From positions 1 through 61,751 of the forward strand of contig CALEMW010000145.1 in the NCBI GenBank assembly GCA_937910695.1: a DNA stretch of 61,751 bases. Reading direction: 5' to 3'. A program made the position numbers and the translations under genes. Below, piece after piece: positions 18,030 through 26,884 of this stretch (positions are counted from its first letter, which is position 1; every line of letters starts with the position of its first letter). The notes below the pieces were generated by a model. That model searched no databases. It saw only the letters and a program-made list of their open reading frames with translations, and was not told the DNA's origin. The DNA is from an uncultured bacterium. Its GTDB lineage: Bacteria > Krumholzibacteriota > Krumholzibacteriia > LZORAL124-64-63.

Positions 18030-18674
18030 CTATCTGTGGCCGCCGCCGCGGTGGCCGTTCCCATTGCCGTTTCCGTTGCCGTCGTCATCATCGTCATCGT
18101 CATCATCATCGTCATCATCGTCATCGTCGTCATCATCGCCGCCTCCGCCGCCACCGCCGCCACCGCCGCCGTTTCCGTTCCCATTGCCGCCGCTTGAAGC
18201 GGTCATCAGTTCAGAGGCGTCGATCAGCCGTTTTGAGACGCGGGTGGTCGTGTCGACCCCGGATCCATCTTCGGCCGTCATGGCCAGTCGGATCAGGATG
18301 CTCGTGGTGTCCGAATCCGCCGTCACCGAGAAGGCGGTGCAGTTGTTCGCAGTCATGTCCACGCCGTCCTGCTGGACCCGTGAGTTGGCATAGCTGAAGG
18401 TATGGATGATGGTTCCGTTCTCGTCGCGAACAGTGAAGGCTGTTCCGCCTGACACTTCGATGGCAGCCGCCTCCCTGACGGAACGCACCATGCGGTCGAG
18501 GATCGAGGCGGCGTTGCTCTGGACATCAGATTTGTCTTGGTGGGAATTCCAGGCACTCTGATTCATGGTCATGACGCGGCCTAGAGAAAGCACGACGATC
18601 AGCGAAGCGAAGATGGACACCATCATCTCCAACAGCGTCAGTCCTCGTTGATCGAGGGGATTCCTTCGTTTCAT
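18030..18674 (-). CDS. PilW-like minor pilin with Gly11-Asp19 C-terminal tail
   Basis: ATG 18674 is chosen because it overlaps the stop of the upstream minor pilin (TGATG). The type III leader is MKRRNPLDQRG with cleavage before LTLLEMMVS. The pilin-like body is about 145 residues. The last 55 residues are low complexity: Gly/Asn, a run of 11 Gly, a run of 19 Asp coded by mixed GAT/GAC (bases 18081-18137), then Gly-Asn repeats and HRGGGHR. The mixed codons argue that the Asp run is selected for, rather than only a recent repeat expansion. A polyacidic tail on an exported pilin could bind calcium, other cations or mineral surfaces; this is inference. Confidence 0.72.
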   Translation of the reverse strand: MKRRNPLDQRGLTLLEMMVSIFASLIVVLSLGRVMTMNQSAWNSHQDKSDVQSNAASILDRMVRSVREAAAIEVSGGTAFTVRDENGTIIHTFSYANSRVQQDGVDMTANNCTAFSVTADSDTTSILIRLAMTAEDGSGVDTTTRVSKRLIDASELMTASSGGNGNGNGGGGGGGGGGGDDDDDDDDDDDDDDDDDDDGNGNGNGNGHRGGGHR

Positions 18675-19093
18675 CAGTCCCTGCTCCTGCCGAGGATGGT
18701 TGTGCATTCCAGGCTGCGGGTGATGTCCCCGCCGGTCAAACTCGCCGTCCAGTTCACCGTCACGGTCACCGTGGTGGCACGGGCCTCCGGTGAATCGGCG
18801 GCGACCTCGTGAGCCACGGTATAGAGACGACCGCCGACGTTGTAGACCGTGTCGCTGGCGGCGATGTTCACCAGATCCTGATGGCTGTAGTCTTCGCGCA
18901 GGCTTTCGAGTCGGGCCTGGGCTACCGCTATGGCATTGCGCTTGTCTTCATCGAGTACGAGTTGGCCTCGACTCTTTGAGAAGATCTGCGCCATGCCGAA
19001 GAACAGGAGCAACAATGTCATCGCGGCGACCATCACCTCGATGAGAGTGAAGCCCCGTTCTCCGCGTCGGGATCCGGTTGCTTTGTTCGTCAT
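18674..19093 (-). CDS. PilV-like minor pilin
   Basis: The start ATG 19093 has AAAGG just upstream; a longer frame to 19177 exists but overlaps pilA's end without a ribosome site. The prepilin leader MTNKATGSRRGERG precedes FTLIEVMVAAMTLLLLFFGM, the canonical type IV N-methylation and helix motif with the conserved Glu5. The short globular part (about 95 residues) resembles PilV/PilI minor pilins that prime pilus assembly. It is second in the pilin block after pilA and overlaps the next minor pilin gene. Confidence 0.78.
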   Translation of the reverse strand: MTNKATGSRRGERGFTLIEVMVAAMTLLLLFFGMAQIFSKSRGQLVLDEDKRNAIAVAQARLESLREDYSHQDLVNIAASDTVYNVGGRLYTVAHEVAADSPEARATTVTVTVNWTASLTGGDITRSLECTTILGRSRD

Positions 19094-19177
19094 ACCTTTG
19101 TCCCTTTCCGTCGATGCCGGGAGACCGGGGGCGGGGCCATGAAGACCCCGACCCCCCGAGATCGTCTCCTGCATCAC

Positions 19178-19609
19178 CTAGAGACCGGTCACCACAGGCG
19201 GGTTGCCGTTCACATTGATGTTGGGCACGGTCACCACGACGCTGACCCCGGCCATCTTGGTACCGCCGCGTCCGGTCGCGGTAAGCGTCAAGGCAGCGTT
19301 GTTCGCGTTCGCTCCGCCACCAGCGGTGATGGCGTAGGTGAACATCGAAGTCTGGGTCAGGTCGACCAGCCCACCGGCTCCGCTCGGCCACCGGGGACGG
19401 CCCTGGTTGTCGGAGTTCTCGACGGCCCATGCCTTCGACGCGGTCACGACCTCGCCGATTTTGGCGGTGGCCTCGGTCACGCGGGCGTTCTTGACGTACT
19501 TGCCGTACAGCGGCACGGCCACAGCGGCGAGAACGCCGACGATGACCACGACGACCATCAGCTCGACCATCGTGAAGCCCTTTTGATTCGTCCTACGGAA
19601 GCGATTCAT
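19178..19609 (-). CDS. pilA: Major type IV pilin PilA
   Basis: A 143-residue prepilin with leader MNRFRRTNQKG and mature N-terminus FTMVELMVVVVIVGVLAAVAVP, including Glu5. The C-terminal domain is Gly/Ala/Thr-rich and has no cysteine, so the disulfide D-loop of proteobacterial pilins is absent. A very strong ribosome site (AGGAGG) precedes the ATG, as expected for an abundant subunit. It follows pilB and pilC and precedes the minor pilins. Confidence 0.88.
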   Translation of the reverse strand: MNRFRRTNQKGFTMVELMVVVVIVGVLAAVAVPLYGKYVKNARVTEATAKIGEVVTASKAWAVENSDNQGRPRWPSGAGGLVDLTQTSMFTYAITAGGGANANNAALTLTATGRGGTKMAGVSVVVTVPNINVNGNPPVVTGL

Positions 19610-19696
19610 CTCTTTCCTCCTTCTGCGTGATGCAGTTTCGATCCCGGTGGTTTTATCCCCGGAAACCGCCCCCGGGTACGGCGGCTCCAGTACGAA

Positions 19697-20941
19697 TTAC
19701 ATTCCCGATCCGCCCTGCAACATCGCGTCGCCCATCTGGAAGATGGGCAGGAACATCGCAACGACGATCACTCCGATCACGGAACCGACAACGACGATCA
19801 GCACGGGCTCGATGAGAGCCGAAATGCCGTCCACCGTCGTCGAAACCTGGCGGTCATAGAAGTCCGCCGCTCGGATCATCATCGTGTCCAGCTCGCCGGC
19901 TTCTTCGCCGGTCGACATGAGCTGGAGCACCATTTCCGGGAAGACCTTCGTCGCCCGGAACGATTCGGTCACACCGTGGCCCATCGAAATGTTGGCGCGG
20001 GCCGCGGCGATAGCTTGGGCGGCGTAGGAGTTGCCCACCGCGCCCTCGCAGAGCTCCAGGCTCTCGAGAACCGGGAGGCCGCTGCCGATCAGGATCCCGA
20101 AGGTCCTGGAGAAGCGACTCATCGCCGACTTCATGAGAATCGGCCCGAAAATGGGCATCTTGAGCAGGAATGTGTCCCAGAGCAGGCGGCCCTTGGGTGT
20201 GCGTAGCCCCAGCCAGAACCCGAGGCCGATGCTCGAGGCGATGAGAATCGTGACGAACGCGTTGCCGCGAATGGCGTTGGAGATGCCGAGAATGGCGGCG
20301 GTCAGGGGCGGCAGATTCTGCCCAAGCTCCTCGTAGACCGTCGAGAATGTGGGCACGATCTTCACGACGAGGAACAACGTGGCGATGATCGTGAACGAGA
20401 GGATGAACACCGGATACGACATCGCGGACTTCACCTTCTGCTTGATCTCGTCGACCTTCTCCAGATAGGTGGCCAGTTCTTCAACGATGCGGTCGAGGGC
20501 GCCGGCGCGTTCGCCCGCCTTGATCATACTCAGATACATGGTGTCGTAGGCCTGAGGGTGGGCGGCCATGGCTTCCGACAGACTTTCGCCGCGCTCCAGG
20601 CGCTGAGCCAGGTCGGGAACGCTCTTGGCGATGATGCTCTTGGCGCCGTCGGCGGCCAAACCGCGCAGTCCCTTGACCAGGGGAATGCCTGAATCCAGCA
20701 CTGTCGCGAGCTGACGGCTGAACATGGCCACCTCGGCCGTGGAGGCGGTGCCGAAGGTCATGTTCGAGAAATCCTTCAGGCGCTGCTTGAAGTCCTTCTG
20801 CTTGGTCTTGGCAGCGACGTGCAGCACGGCGAGGCCCTTGCCGTGAAGCTGGGCGACGACTTCGTCGAGTGTCGCGCCGATCACCTGGCCGGTGACTTCC
20901 TCGCCTGTTCTTGTCTTCGCGATGTATCCGAACGTAGCCAT
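19697..20941 (-). CDS. pilC: Pilus inner-membrane platform protein PilC
   Basis: A 414-residue GspF/PilC family protein with two homologous cytoplasmic helical domains (about 70-190 and 275-395), each followed by membrane helices. Visible family features are MFSRQLATVLDSGIPL and its second copy MSRFSRTFGILIGSGLPV. The protein couples the PilB and PilT motors to pilin insertion in the inner membrane. It starts 29 bases after pilB with a GGAGG ribosome site. Confidence 0.93.
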   Translation of the reverse strand: MATFGYIAKTRTGEEVTGQVIGATLDEVVAQLHGKGLAVLHVAAKTKQKDFKQRLKDFSNMTFGTASTAEVAMFSRQLATVLDSGIPLVKGLRGLAADGAKSIIAKSVPDLAQRLERGESLSEAMAAHPQAYDTMYLSMIKAGERAGALDRIVEELATYLEKVDEIKQKVKSAMSYPVFILSFTIIATLFLVVKIVPTFSTVYEELGQNLPPLTAAILGISNAIRGNAFVTILIASSIGLGFWLGLRTPKGRLLWDTFLLKMPIFGPILMKSAMSRFSRTFGILIGSGLPVLESLELCEGAVGNSYAAQAIAAARANISMGHGVTESFRATKVFPEMVLQLMSTGEEAGELDTMMIRAADFYDRQVSTTVDGISALIEPVLIVVVGSVIGVIVVAMFLPIFQMGDAMLQGGSGM

Positions 20942-20969
20942 TGTTTCCTCCGTCCGTCGTCGCCGACGG

Positions 20970-22688
20970 TCAGTCTTCGCCCACGCACACGCGCAGGACT
21001 TCTTCCACGGTAGTTTTGCCTTGGGCGACCTTGTTCATGCCGTTGGCCCAAAGCGTGGTCAGTCCCTGGGTCAGCGCCTGCTTACGGATCTCCATGGAGG
21101 GCCGGCCGGCGGCGATCAGGGTACGCAGCTCGGGCGTCAGGGACATGAGCTCGAGCACGGCGAGGCGGCCCTGGTAGCCGCGGCCTTTGCAGGCCACGCA
21201 TCCCTCGCCCTTGCGGTATTCGTCGACTTGGACCTTGTTCTCGCCCAACCCGGCCGCCTGCAGCGTATGCATGGTCAGTTCGTTGGGCTGATAGGACACC
21301 AGGCAGTGGGGGCAGCTCTTGCGCACGAGCCGCTGGGCGACCACGAGGGTCAGGGCGCTGGCCGCCATGAAGGGTTCGGTGCCCATCGACACCAGCCGCG
21401 TGGCGGTGGTGGGTGCGTCGTTCGCGTGGATCGTGCTGAATACCATGTGGCCCGTGAGCGCGGCGCGGACGGCGATCTCGGCCGTCTCCTGGTCGCGGAT
21501 CTCGCCGACCATGATCACGTCGGGGTCCTGCCGCAGATAGGCGCGCAGGGCGTTGGCGAACGTCACGTTCTTGCGCACGTTCACCTGCACCTGGTTGATG
21601 CGGGGGATCTGGTATTCGACCGGATCCTCGATGGTGATGATGTTGCGCGTGTCGTCGTTCAGCTCGGACAGGCCGGCGTAGAGCGTGGTCGTCTTGCCGC
21701 TGCCGGTGGGGCCGGAGAGCAGGATCATGCCGTAGGGCTGGTTGATGGCGCGCTCGAAGGTTTCGACGTCCTTCTTGGACAGGTCGAGGTTCGCGATCGA
21801 GAAGTCGAAGCGGTCCTTTTCGAGCAGACGGAGCACCATCTTCTCGCCGTGGACCGTCGGTACCGACGAGACGCGGACGTCTACGTCACGACTGTTTTTC
21901 GTATGGGTGAAGCGGCCGTCCTGACAGGCTCGGCGCTCGGCGATGTCCATGCCGGACATGATCTTCAAACGGCTGATGGTACCCGTATACACGGCCCGCG
22001 GCGGCGTCAGGGCGTCGTAGAGAATGCCGTCGACACGGTAGCGGATAACCAGCCCCTTGGCGTGGGCCTCGATGTGGATGTCGGTGGCCCGCTCCTGGAG
22101 GGCCTGGCTGACGATCTGGTCGACGAGGCTGACGATGCCCGCATCCTCGGCGCCCATTTCCCCGGCGTTTTCATCGAACTCGGGCAGCTCGCCCACTTCG
22201 TCGATGACCTGCTCGATGAGCTGGGAGACGTTTCGATCGCCTTCGATCCAGCCGTAGTTGGTGTCGCGTGCGCGTGCGATTTCTTCGTGGTCGCCCATCA
22301 TGATTTCGAGATCGTGGGCGGAGCGCAGGGCGAGGGTGCGGAGCTGGTCCTGGGCCTCAACGTCCGTGGGGTCGGCCATTGCCACTGTCAGGGTTGTTTC
22401 GTTCACCGAGACAGGCAGCACATTGAAGCGACGCGCGACTTCCAGGGGAATGTATTCGAGGGCTTCGGCTTCGACGGCGTTCTTGGTGGGATCGAAAATG
22501 GGAAAGCCGAGCTGGTCGCCGAGCGCGCGCGTGACGTCCTCGTCGCTGACCCAGCCCTTGCTCACAAAAATCTCGCCCAGGCGTGCCCGGGTTTCCTTTT
22601 GTTCTTTGAGCGCCTCCTTCAACTGATCGAGGGTCAGAAGACCCTGTTCGATGAGGAGATCGCCCAATCCCATCGTCTGCTTGGCCAT
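20970..22688 (-). CDS. pilB: Type IV pilus extension ATPase PilB with MshEN domain
   Basis: ATG 22688 was chosen over the upstream in-frame ATG 22826 because AAAGG lies eight bases before it and the protein then starts at the conserved MshEN domain. Residues 5-150 contain two MshEN-type motifs, GLGDLLIEQGLLT and RLGEIFVSKGWVS, the second closely fitting the c-di-GMP-binding consensus. The ATPase core has Walker A GPTGSGKTTTL, IITIEDPVEY, Walker B IMVGEIRD and a zinc-binding tetracysteine set (CPHC and CVAC). It powers pilus extension. First gene of the pilus cluster, 140 bases after a sigma-54 promoter. Confidence 0.93.
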   Translation of the reverse strand: MAKQTMGLGDLLIEQGLLTLDQLKEALKEQKETRARLGEIFVSKGWVSDEDVTRALGDQLGFPIFDPTKNAVEAEALEYIPLEVARRFNVLPVSVNETTLTVAMADPTDVEAQDQLRTLALRSAHDLEIMMGDHEEIARARDTNYGWIEGDRNVSQLIEQVIDEVGELPEFDENAGEMGAEDAGIVSLVDQIVSQALQERATDIHIEAHAKGLVIRYRVDGILYDALTPPRAVYTGTISRLKIMSGMDIAERRACQDGRFTHTKNSRDVDVRVSSVPTVHGEKMVLRLLEKDRFDFSIANLDLSKKDVETFERAINQPYGMILLSGPTGSGKTTTLYAGLSELNDDTRNIITIEDPVEYQIPRINQVQVNVRKNVTFANALRAYLRQDPDVIMVGEIRDQETAEIAVRAALTGHMVFSTIHANDAPTTATRLVSMGTEPFMAASALTLVVAQRLVRKSCPHCLVSYQPNELTMHTLQAAGLGENKVQVDEYRKGEGCVACKGRGYQGRLAVLELMSLTPELRTLIAAGRPSMEIRKQALTQGLTTLWANGMNKVAQGKTTVEEVLRVCVGED

Positions 22689-22821
22689 CGATGAACCTTT
22701 CAGGTTGCTCTTCATTCCTGCGTCCCGGTGGGACAATGCGTCAGGGTCTACATCGGCCGGAATTCGACCGAGTTGAACGATTACCGGACCCATGTCTTCG
22801 GGCTTCAGTCTCGAACTCAAA

Positions 22822-22837
22822 GGCAAGTGACGTGCCC
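22822..22837 (-). promoter_or_regulatory. Sigma-54 promoter for the pilus cluster
   Basis: On the minus strand the sequence GGGCACGTCACTTGCC matches the -24/-12 consensus TGGCACG-N4-TTGC, with exactly ten bases between the invariant GG and GC. Predicted transcription start is about 22812, giving a leader of about 125 bases to the pilB ATG. Sigma-54 control of type IV pilin genes (PilR-type) is known in other bacteria. No activator gene is visible in the window. Confidence 0.7.
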
Positions 22838-22980
22838 GTGCTGTGAAGCACGCCGATTAGGTATCTCGTTGTTTTGAAGGGGGTCTCGTCCAGACAGTGA
22901 AAAGGGAGCTTCCGGGACGGGCGATCGTCGTGGTCGAGGAAACGCCAGACTGACGAGGAATTGATCACCGGGGGTTGGGG

Positions 22981-23946
22981 TCAGGCGGGGACGGCCTGCT
23001 CGTCGAAGAACACGAAAGTGCTGCGACCCGCATCCTTGGCGCGGTACAGCGCGCGATCCGCGTGTTTCAACAGTTCCGGGTAGGATCTCCCGTCCTGAGG
23101 AAAGACCGCGACACCGATACTGGTCGCCGTATTGATTTCGTGATCGTCGAGGTTGTAGGGATCGCCCAGGGTTTTGACGATGTTCCGGGCCAGTAATTCG
23201 ATTTCTCGCCGATCGCGACGGGCGTGGGTGCAGACCACGAATTCGTCGCCGCCGAGACGGGCCACGAAATCGTCATCGTCGATACAGCTTTTCACGCGCT
23301 GGGACACGGCCTGAAGCAAAAGGTCGCCGACTGGATGGCCGAGGGTGTCGTTCACGTCCTTGAAGTGGTCGAGGTCGAGCAGCAACAGTGCAAACGATCC
23401 GTTCACGAACGAAATGTCCGAGATCCGATTGATGAGATCGGCCTTGAACGAGGCGCGGTTCGGCAGATTGGTCAGGGCGTCGTAGTAGGCCAAACGCAGC
23501 AGGCGCTGCTCGGTTTGCTTCCGCTCGATGGCGTAGCGAATGGAACGTTCGAGCAGGGGCGATGTGAGCTGACCCTTGACCAGATAATCGGCCAGGCCGG
23601 CTTGCTGGGCCGCTAGATCGGCGTCGCGGTTCTCTTCGCGGGCCAGCATGATGATCGGAGGCATGAAGGGGTCGTCCTGGTCAAGGGTCAGGACCAACTC
23701 GACTCCGGTCCAACCCTCGATCTGGTCCGCGAGCAGCACCACGTCGTACATCTCGTCGCTCAAAGCCTGGTGGGCTTCATCAACGGTCATGACCAAGTCG
23801 ACCGTGAAGTCGATATTTTCGCATTGCGACAGGATGTTCTCGATGCGCTTGGCGTCGTCGACGGTTTCCTCGACGAGCAACACGCAGAGCAGGTCGCTGG
23901 GTGCTAGGGCCATGCTGTCTTGGCTTTTCTGAGAGTACGAGTCCAT
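22981..23946 (-). CDS. Receiver-GGDEF diguanylate cyclase
   Basis: Start ATG 23946 has GGAG eight bases upstream. Residues 18-135 form a CheY-like receiver and residues 160-320 a GGDEF domain with intact LGGDEF (232-236) and substrate-binding features (YYDALTNLPNR, LDLDHFKDVND). The enzyme should make c-di-GMP from two GTP. In the receiver the usual phospho-accepting position reads LLADQI rather than LLDxxL, so phosphorylation is doubtful although the Lys of DYLVKG remains. The inhibitory RxxD site before GGDEF is absent (DDDD). It is co-oriented with and just upstream of pilB, whose MshEN domain is a plausible target. Confidence 0.88.
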   Translation of the reverse strand: MDSYSQKSQDSMALAPSDLLCVLLVEETVDDAKRIENILSQCENIDFTVDLVMTVDEAHQALSDEMYDVVLLADQIEGWTGVELVLTLDQDDPFMPPIIMLAREENRDADLAAQQAGLADYLVKGQLTSPLLERSIRYAIERKQTEQRLLRLAYYDALTNLPNRASFKADLINRISDISFVNGSFALLLLDLDHFKDVNDTLGHPVGDLLLQAVSQRVKSCIDDDDFVARLGGDEFVVCTHARRDRREIELLARNIVKTLGDPYNLDDHEINTATSIGVAVFPQDGRSYPELLKHADRALYRAKDAGRSTFVFFDEQAVPA

Positions 23947-24054
23947 CTCACAACTCCATGTTCCGGTGTCTTGATCCACGGGGAACATCGGCGCGCAGAG
24001 TCAGGAGTTAAGGGAAAAATGCAGTTTCGTCTTGGATAGGTCGGACCGGAGGAA

Positions 24055-25968
24055 TCAGCGGATGAGGGTCAGCCTGCGGGTCGCCTTGCCGTCGATCGAA
24101 GAGACCCGGCAGCAATAGGATCCGGATCCGACGTCGCGGCGTTGATCGTCGCGACCGTCCCATTCGACGCTGTGGCGTCCCGCCGGCAGGACGTCGTCGA
24201 GGAGTGTGCGGACAAGCCGACCGCCGAGGTCGAAGATCTCGAGGCGGACGGTTCCGGCCCGTCCCGAACTGAAAGCGATGCTGGTGGCGGGGTTGAAGGG
24301 ATTGGGCGACACGGTCTCGATGGTCGGTGCGGTTCGCGGGAGGGGCTGGTCGACGCCGACGACCGTGCTCATGTCCGTGATCATGTCGGTGACGGTCTGT
24401 TGAATGCGCCCCGTGGTCTCGTTGCGGACCCAAGCGGTACAGCGCAGCCGGCTCAGGTCCCAATCGGGATCAACGGGGCAGGCGATGGTGAAAGGGTGCC
24501 GTCCGGTCGCTGGGCTGAGTACTGCGCCGGAGGTGTCGGGGTAGATGGCCCGCAAGGATTGGTCGTGATAGCGCAGGCCGTTGGCTCCCAGTTCGTCTAC
24601 GGCATCTTCGGTGACGGCCACGCGCAGACTGAGCACGGTTCCTGGAGATAGAAGTTCGACGATGTCAACAGACACGAGAGCCTGTTCGAGGATGGGATTC
24701 CAGGCCATGGTCATGTCCATGGGGCTGCCCGCCGTTTTTCTCTGCTCGTATAAGAGGGGGTACTGTGAGCCGACCGATCCGGCGTTCGTCGTACCGTCGA
24801 GCCACAGATGGGGGGCCGCGCCGGCGCCCAAGACATTCATCAGGTACATGTTCGCCGCCGGAGCGGCGCTATAAACGGCGTCCGGAATCGGCGACCCTAC
24901 GTGAATGCGGATCAGGGCCGCGTCGTCGTTCTGGGTGAGGATGTAGGAGTCTAGGGCCAGTTCGGTCAATGTGCAGTCAGGGTTGTGGTTGTTGGTCAGA
25001 AACATGCCGAGGGGCGTACGGGGGCGTGTGTAGGTGTCGACGACGGCTTGGTCGGTGTTGTTGGTTGGGTTCCCGTCCACAGCCAGGATGACGGAAGCTT
25101 CCAGCTCATACCAATGACCGTCAGCAACCTGGTAAGCCGGAAAGCTGCGGCTCAGAGTTTGATTGGGTGCGAGGGTGAGGGACGATATCGTGTCGACCCT
25201 GACGACGGTACCCGACTCCCTGATCTCGAGGCGCATGGCGCCGCGGTTCTCGAAGCTGAGACCACGATTTCCCAGTTGGACGACAGGATTCACCAGGGAA
25301 CCGGGTGTGAAGTTCTGGTCGTTCGGCGACACATCCTCGATGGCCAAATCGTGGAGGAAAGGTTCGAACACGCGGCAGTCGTCAACGAACCAGTGATCGG
25401 AGTTGTTACCGACGTAGCGGAAGGCGACGTAGACTTCCGGCTCTCCCGCGAACGACGAGAGGTCGGCACGGATGGGAAGACCGTCGAAATGTCCCAGATC
25501 GTGTACGTCCGGCCTCATGTCGAGGACGGCCGTGAACGAGTTCACGTCGGTCTGGCTCGTGGCGCTCACCATGATATAGTGGTGGTCGCCCCAGGCGTCC
25601 CAGTAAGCTCCGTCTTCGTAGAATTCCATGGCGGCCTGACCCATCCCCGAGAGGTCGAGCGGTCCGCTGACCAGCCACTCGTGCTGGGAGGTGCCTGCGG
25701 GGCCGTATTGCAGCCAGGCCGCGGTGTCGCCGCTGTGGGCTAAGGCGTGGGTCGGTTCCCAGGAGTGACTGTCGCCGAGATGGAGCACGGCCCAACCGGC
25801 TGGCGGCCAGTCTCCCTCGAAGTCTTCGTGCATGATGTCGGCAGGATGGTCGGCGATTGTTCGGGAGTCGCGGTGAGGACGTATGCCGCCTATGATGGCT
25901 TTGTCACGGGCCGTAACGGCCGCGGCGCAAGTCAACGAAAGGACCGCGATCACGATGAGGCATCTCAT
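24055..25968 (-). CDS. Secreted protein of unknown function with FlgD-like sorting domain
   Basis: The 637-residue protein has a signal peptide (about 1-20), a beta-sandwich region with an AMEFYEDGAYWDAWGDHHY segment resembling MAM/jelly-roll adhesion modules (about 45-205), a CARDB-like Ig segment (about 210-315) and an unassigned middle. The last 80 residues form a FlgD-like Ig domain: VSPNPFNPATSIAF, LEIFDLGGRLVRTLL, AGRHSVEWDGRDD. Such C-terminal domains mark surface proteins in FCB-group bacteria and may direct type-IX-like export. No catalytic residues recognised. Confidence 0.7.
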   Translation of the reverse strand: MRCLIVIAVLSLTCAAAVTARDKAIIGGIRPHRDSRTIADHPADIMHEDFEGDWPPAGWAVLHLGDSHSWEPTHALAHSGDTAAWLQYGPAGTSQHEWLVSGPLDLSGMGQAAMEFYEDGAYWDAWGDHHYIMVSATSQTDVNSFTAVLDMRPDVHDLGHFDGLPIRADLSSFAGEPEVYVAFRYVGNNSDHWFVDDCRVFEPFLHDLAIEDVSPNDQNFTPGSLVNPVVQLGNRGLSFENRGAMRLEIRESGTVVRVDTISSLTLAPNQTLSRSFPAYQVADGHWYELEASVILAVDGNPTNNTDQAVVDTYTRPRTPLGMFLTNNHNPDCTLTELALDSYILTQNDDAALIRIHVGSPIPDAVYSAAPAANMYLMNVLGAGAAPHLWLDGTTNAGSVGSQYPLLYEQRKTAGSPMDMTMAWNPILEQALVSVDIVELLSPGTVLSLRVAVTEDAVDELGANGLRYHDQSLRAIYPDTSGAVLSPATGRHPFTIACPVDPDWDLSRLRCTAWVRNETTGRIQQTVTDMITDMSTVVGVDQPLPRTAPTIETVSPNPFNPATSIAFSSGRAGTVRLEIFDLGGRLVRTLLDDVLPAGRHSVEWDGRDDQRRDVGSGSYCCRVSSIDGKATRRLTLIR

Positions 25969-26091
25969 AGAGCCATACCCGGAAGAGCACGAATCGGGCG
26001 ACCCGTCTCACTGTAGGGGCGTGAGGCCGGAACATTCAAAGAGTGCATACAAGGTACGGGATCACAGGCCCGCTGTCGATGGGGCCGCGTC

Positions 26092-26862
26092 TTGAATGCC
26101 TCCGCTTACGTTTCACCATCGATCTACGACATCCTGATGACGCCTGGAACGGCCCGCGAAGCCGATGTCCTGGGCCGCCTGCAGAGGCGATTTGTCACCG
26201 GATCCGTGTCGGCGTTGCCATGGCTCGAGCCGGCCTGCGGATCCGGTCGCCTGCTCAGGCGACTCGCGGCTCGCGGTTTGAAGGCCGTCGGCTACGATCT
26301 CGACCGGGACATGGTCGCCTACGCTGAGGCCGCCATCAGTCGTCGCGGGCTGCAGAATCGTGTGACTGTTCAGGTGGGCGACATGGCTTCGCCCCCCTCA
26401 GTCCGTCAGCAAACAGGTTTCGCTTTCAACCCATGGAACTCCATTCGCCATCTCAGGGACGATGCAGCGGTGTTGAGTCATTTGGAGGCGACTGCGGTAG
26501 CCCTGGCCCCCGGTGGCGTCTATGCAGTGGGCTTGAGCTTGACCGCGCCGGAAGGCGACCCCCCGGAGGAGGACGTCTGGACAGCGACCCGCGGTCGTTG
26601 CCGCGTGCTGCAGGTCGTCAACTGGGAGCCGGCGGATCACCGAGTTGAGCGGGCCCACGTCCAAACAGTCGTGCGGCGGGGCGCCCAGGAGGAATTTCTG
26701 TCTTCCAGCTACGATCTGCGCACCTATACAGCCAAGCAGTGGCGGGATCTTCTGACGTCGTCACCTCTGCGATCGATCGGGGCCGTCGATCTCCACGGTC
26801 GCGACCGGGGCGATCGGGACTTACCGTATCAGTTCGAGATCCTGACTCACGCCGACCGCTGA
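26092..26862 (+). CDS. Class I SAM-dependent methyltransferase
   Basis: A 256-residue protein with the SAM-binding motif I EPACGSGRLLRRLA (about residues 44-57), motif II acidic residue in VGYDLDRDMV, and VQVGDMASPP as the adenine-contact region. The methyl acceptor cannot be inferred. The start is an apparent TTG with a weak ribosome site, so the first residues are uncertain. It is followed 22 bases later by the exonuclease III gene and may be co-transcribed with it. Confidence 0.72.
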   Translation: MNASAYVSPSIYDILMTPGTAREADVLGRLQRRFVTGSVSALPWLEPACGSGRLLRRLAARGLKAVGYDLDRDMVAYAEAAISRRGLQNRVTVQVGDMASPPSVRQQTGFAFNPWNSIRHLRDDAAVLSHLEATAVALAPGGVYAVGLSLTAPEGDPPEEDVWTATRGRCRVLQVVNWEPADHRVERAHVQTVVRRGAQEEFLSSSYDLRTYTAKQWRDLLTSSPLRSIGAVDLHGRDRGDRDLPYQFEILTHADR

Positions 26863-26884
26863 CACCCATCGAAGGAATTTCGAC

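Noticed and set aside
17837..18397. Plus-strand Ser/Pro- and His/Arg-rich frames over the CAT/CGT triplet tract
   Set aside because: They are the complement of the Asp/Gly tail of the minor pilin on the other strand.
20892..22694. Plus-strand frame of 600 codons opposite pilB
   Set aside because: Shadow of pilB; no ribosome site and His/Asp/Gly-rich composition typical of a reversed coding frame.
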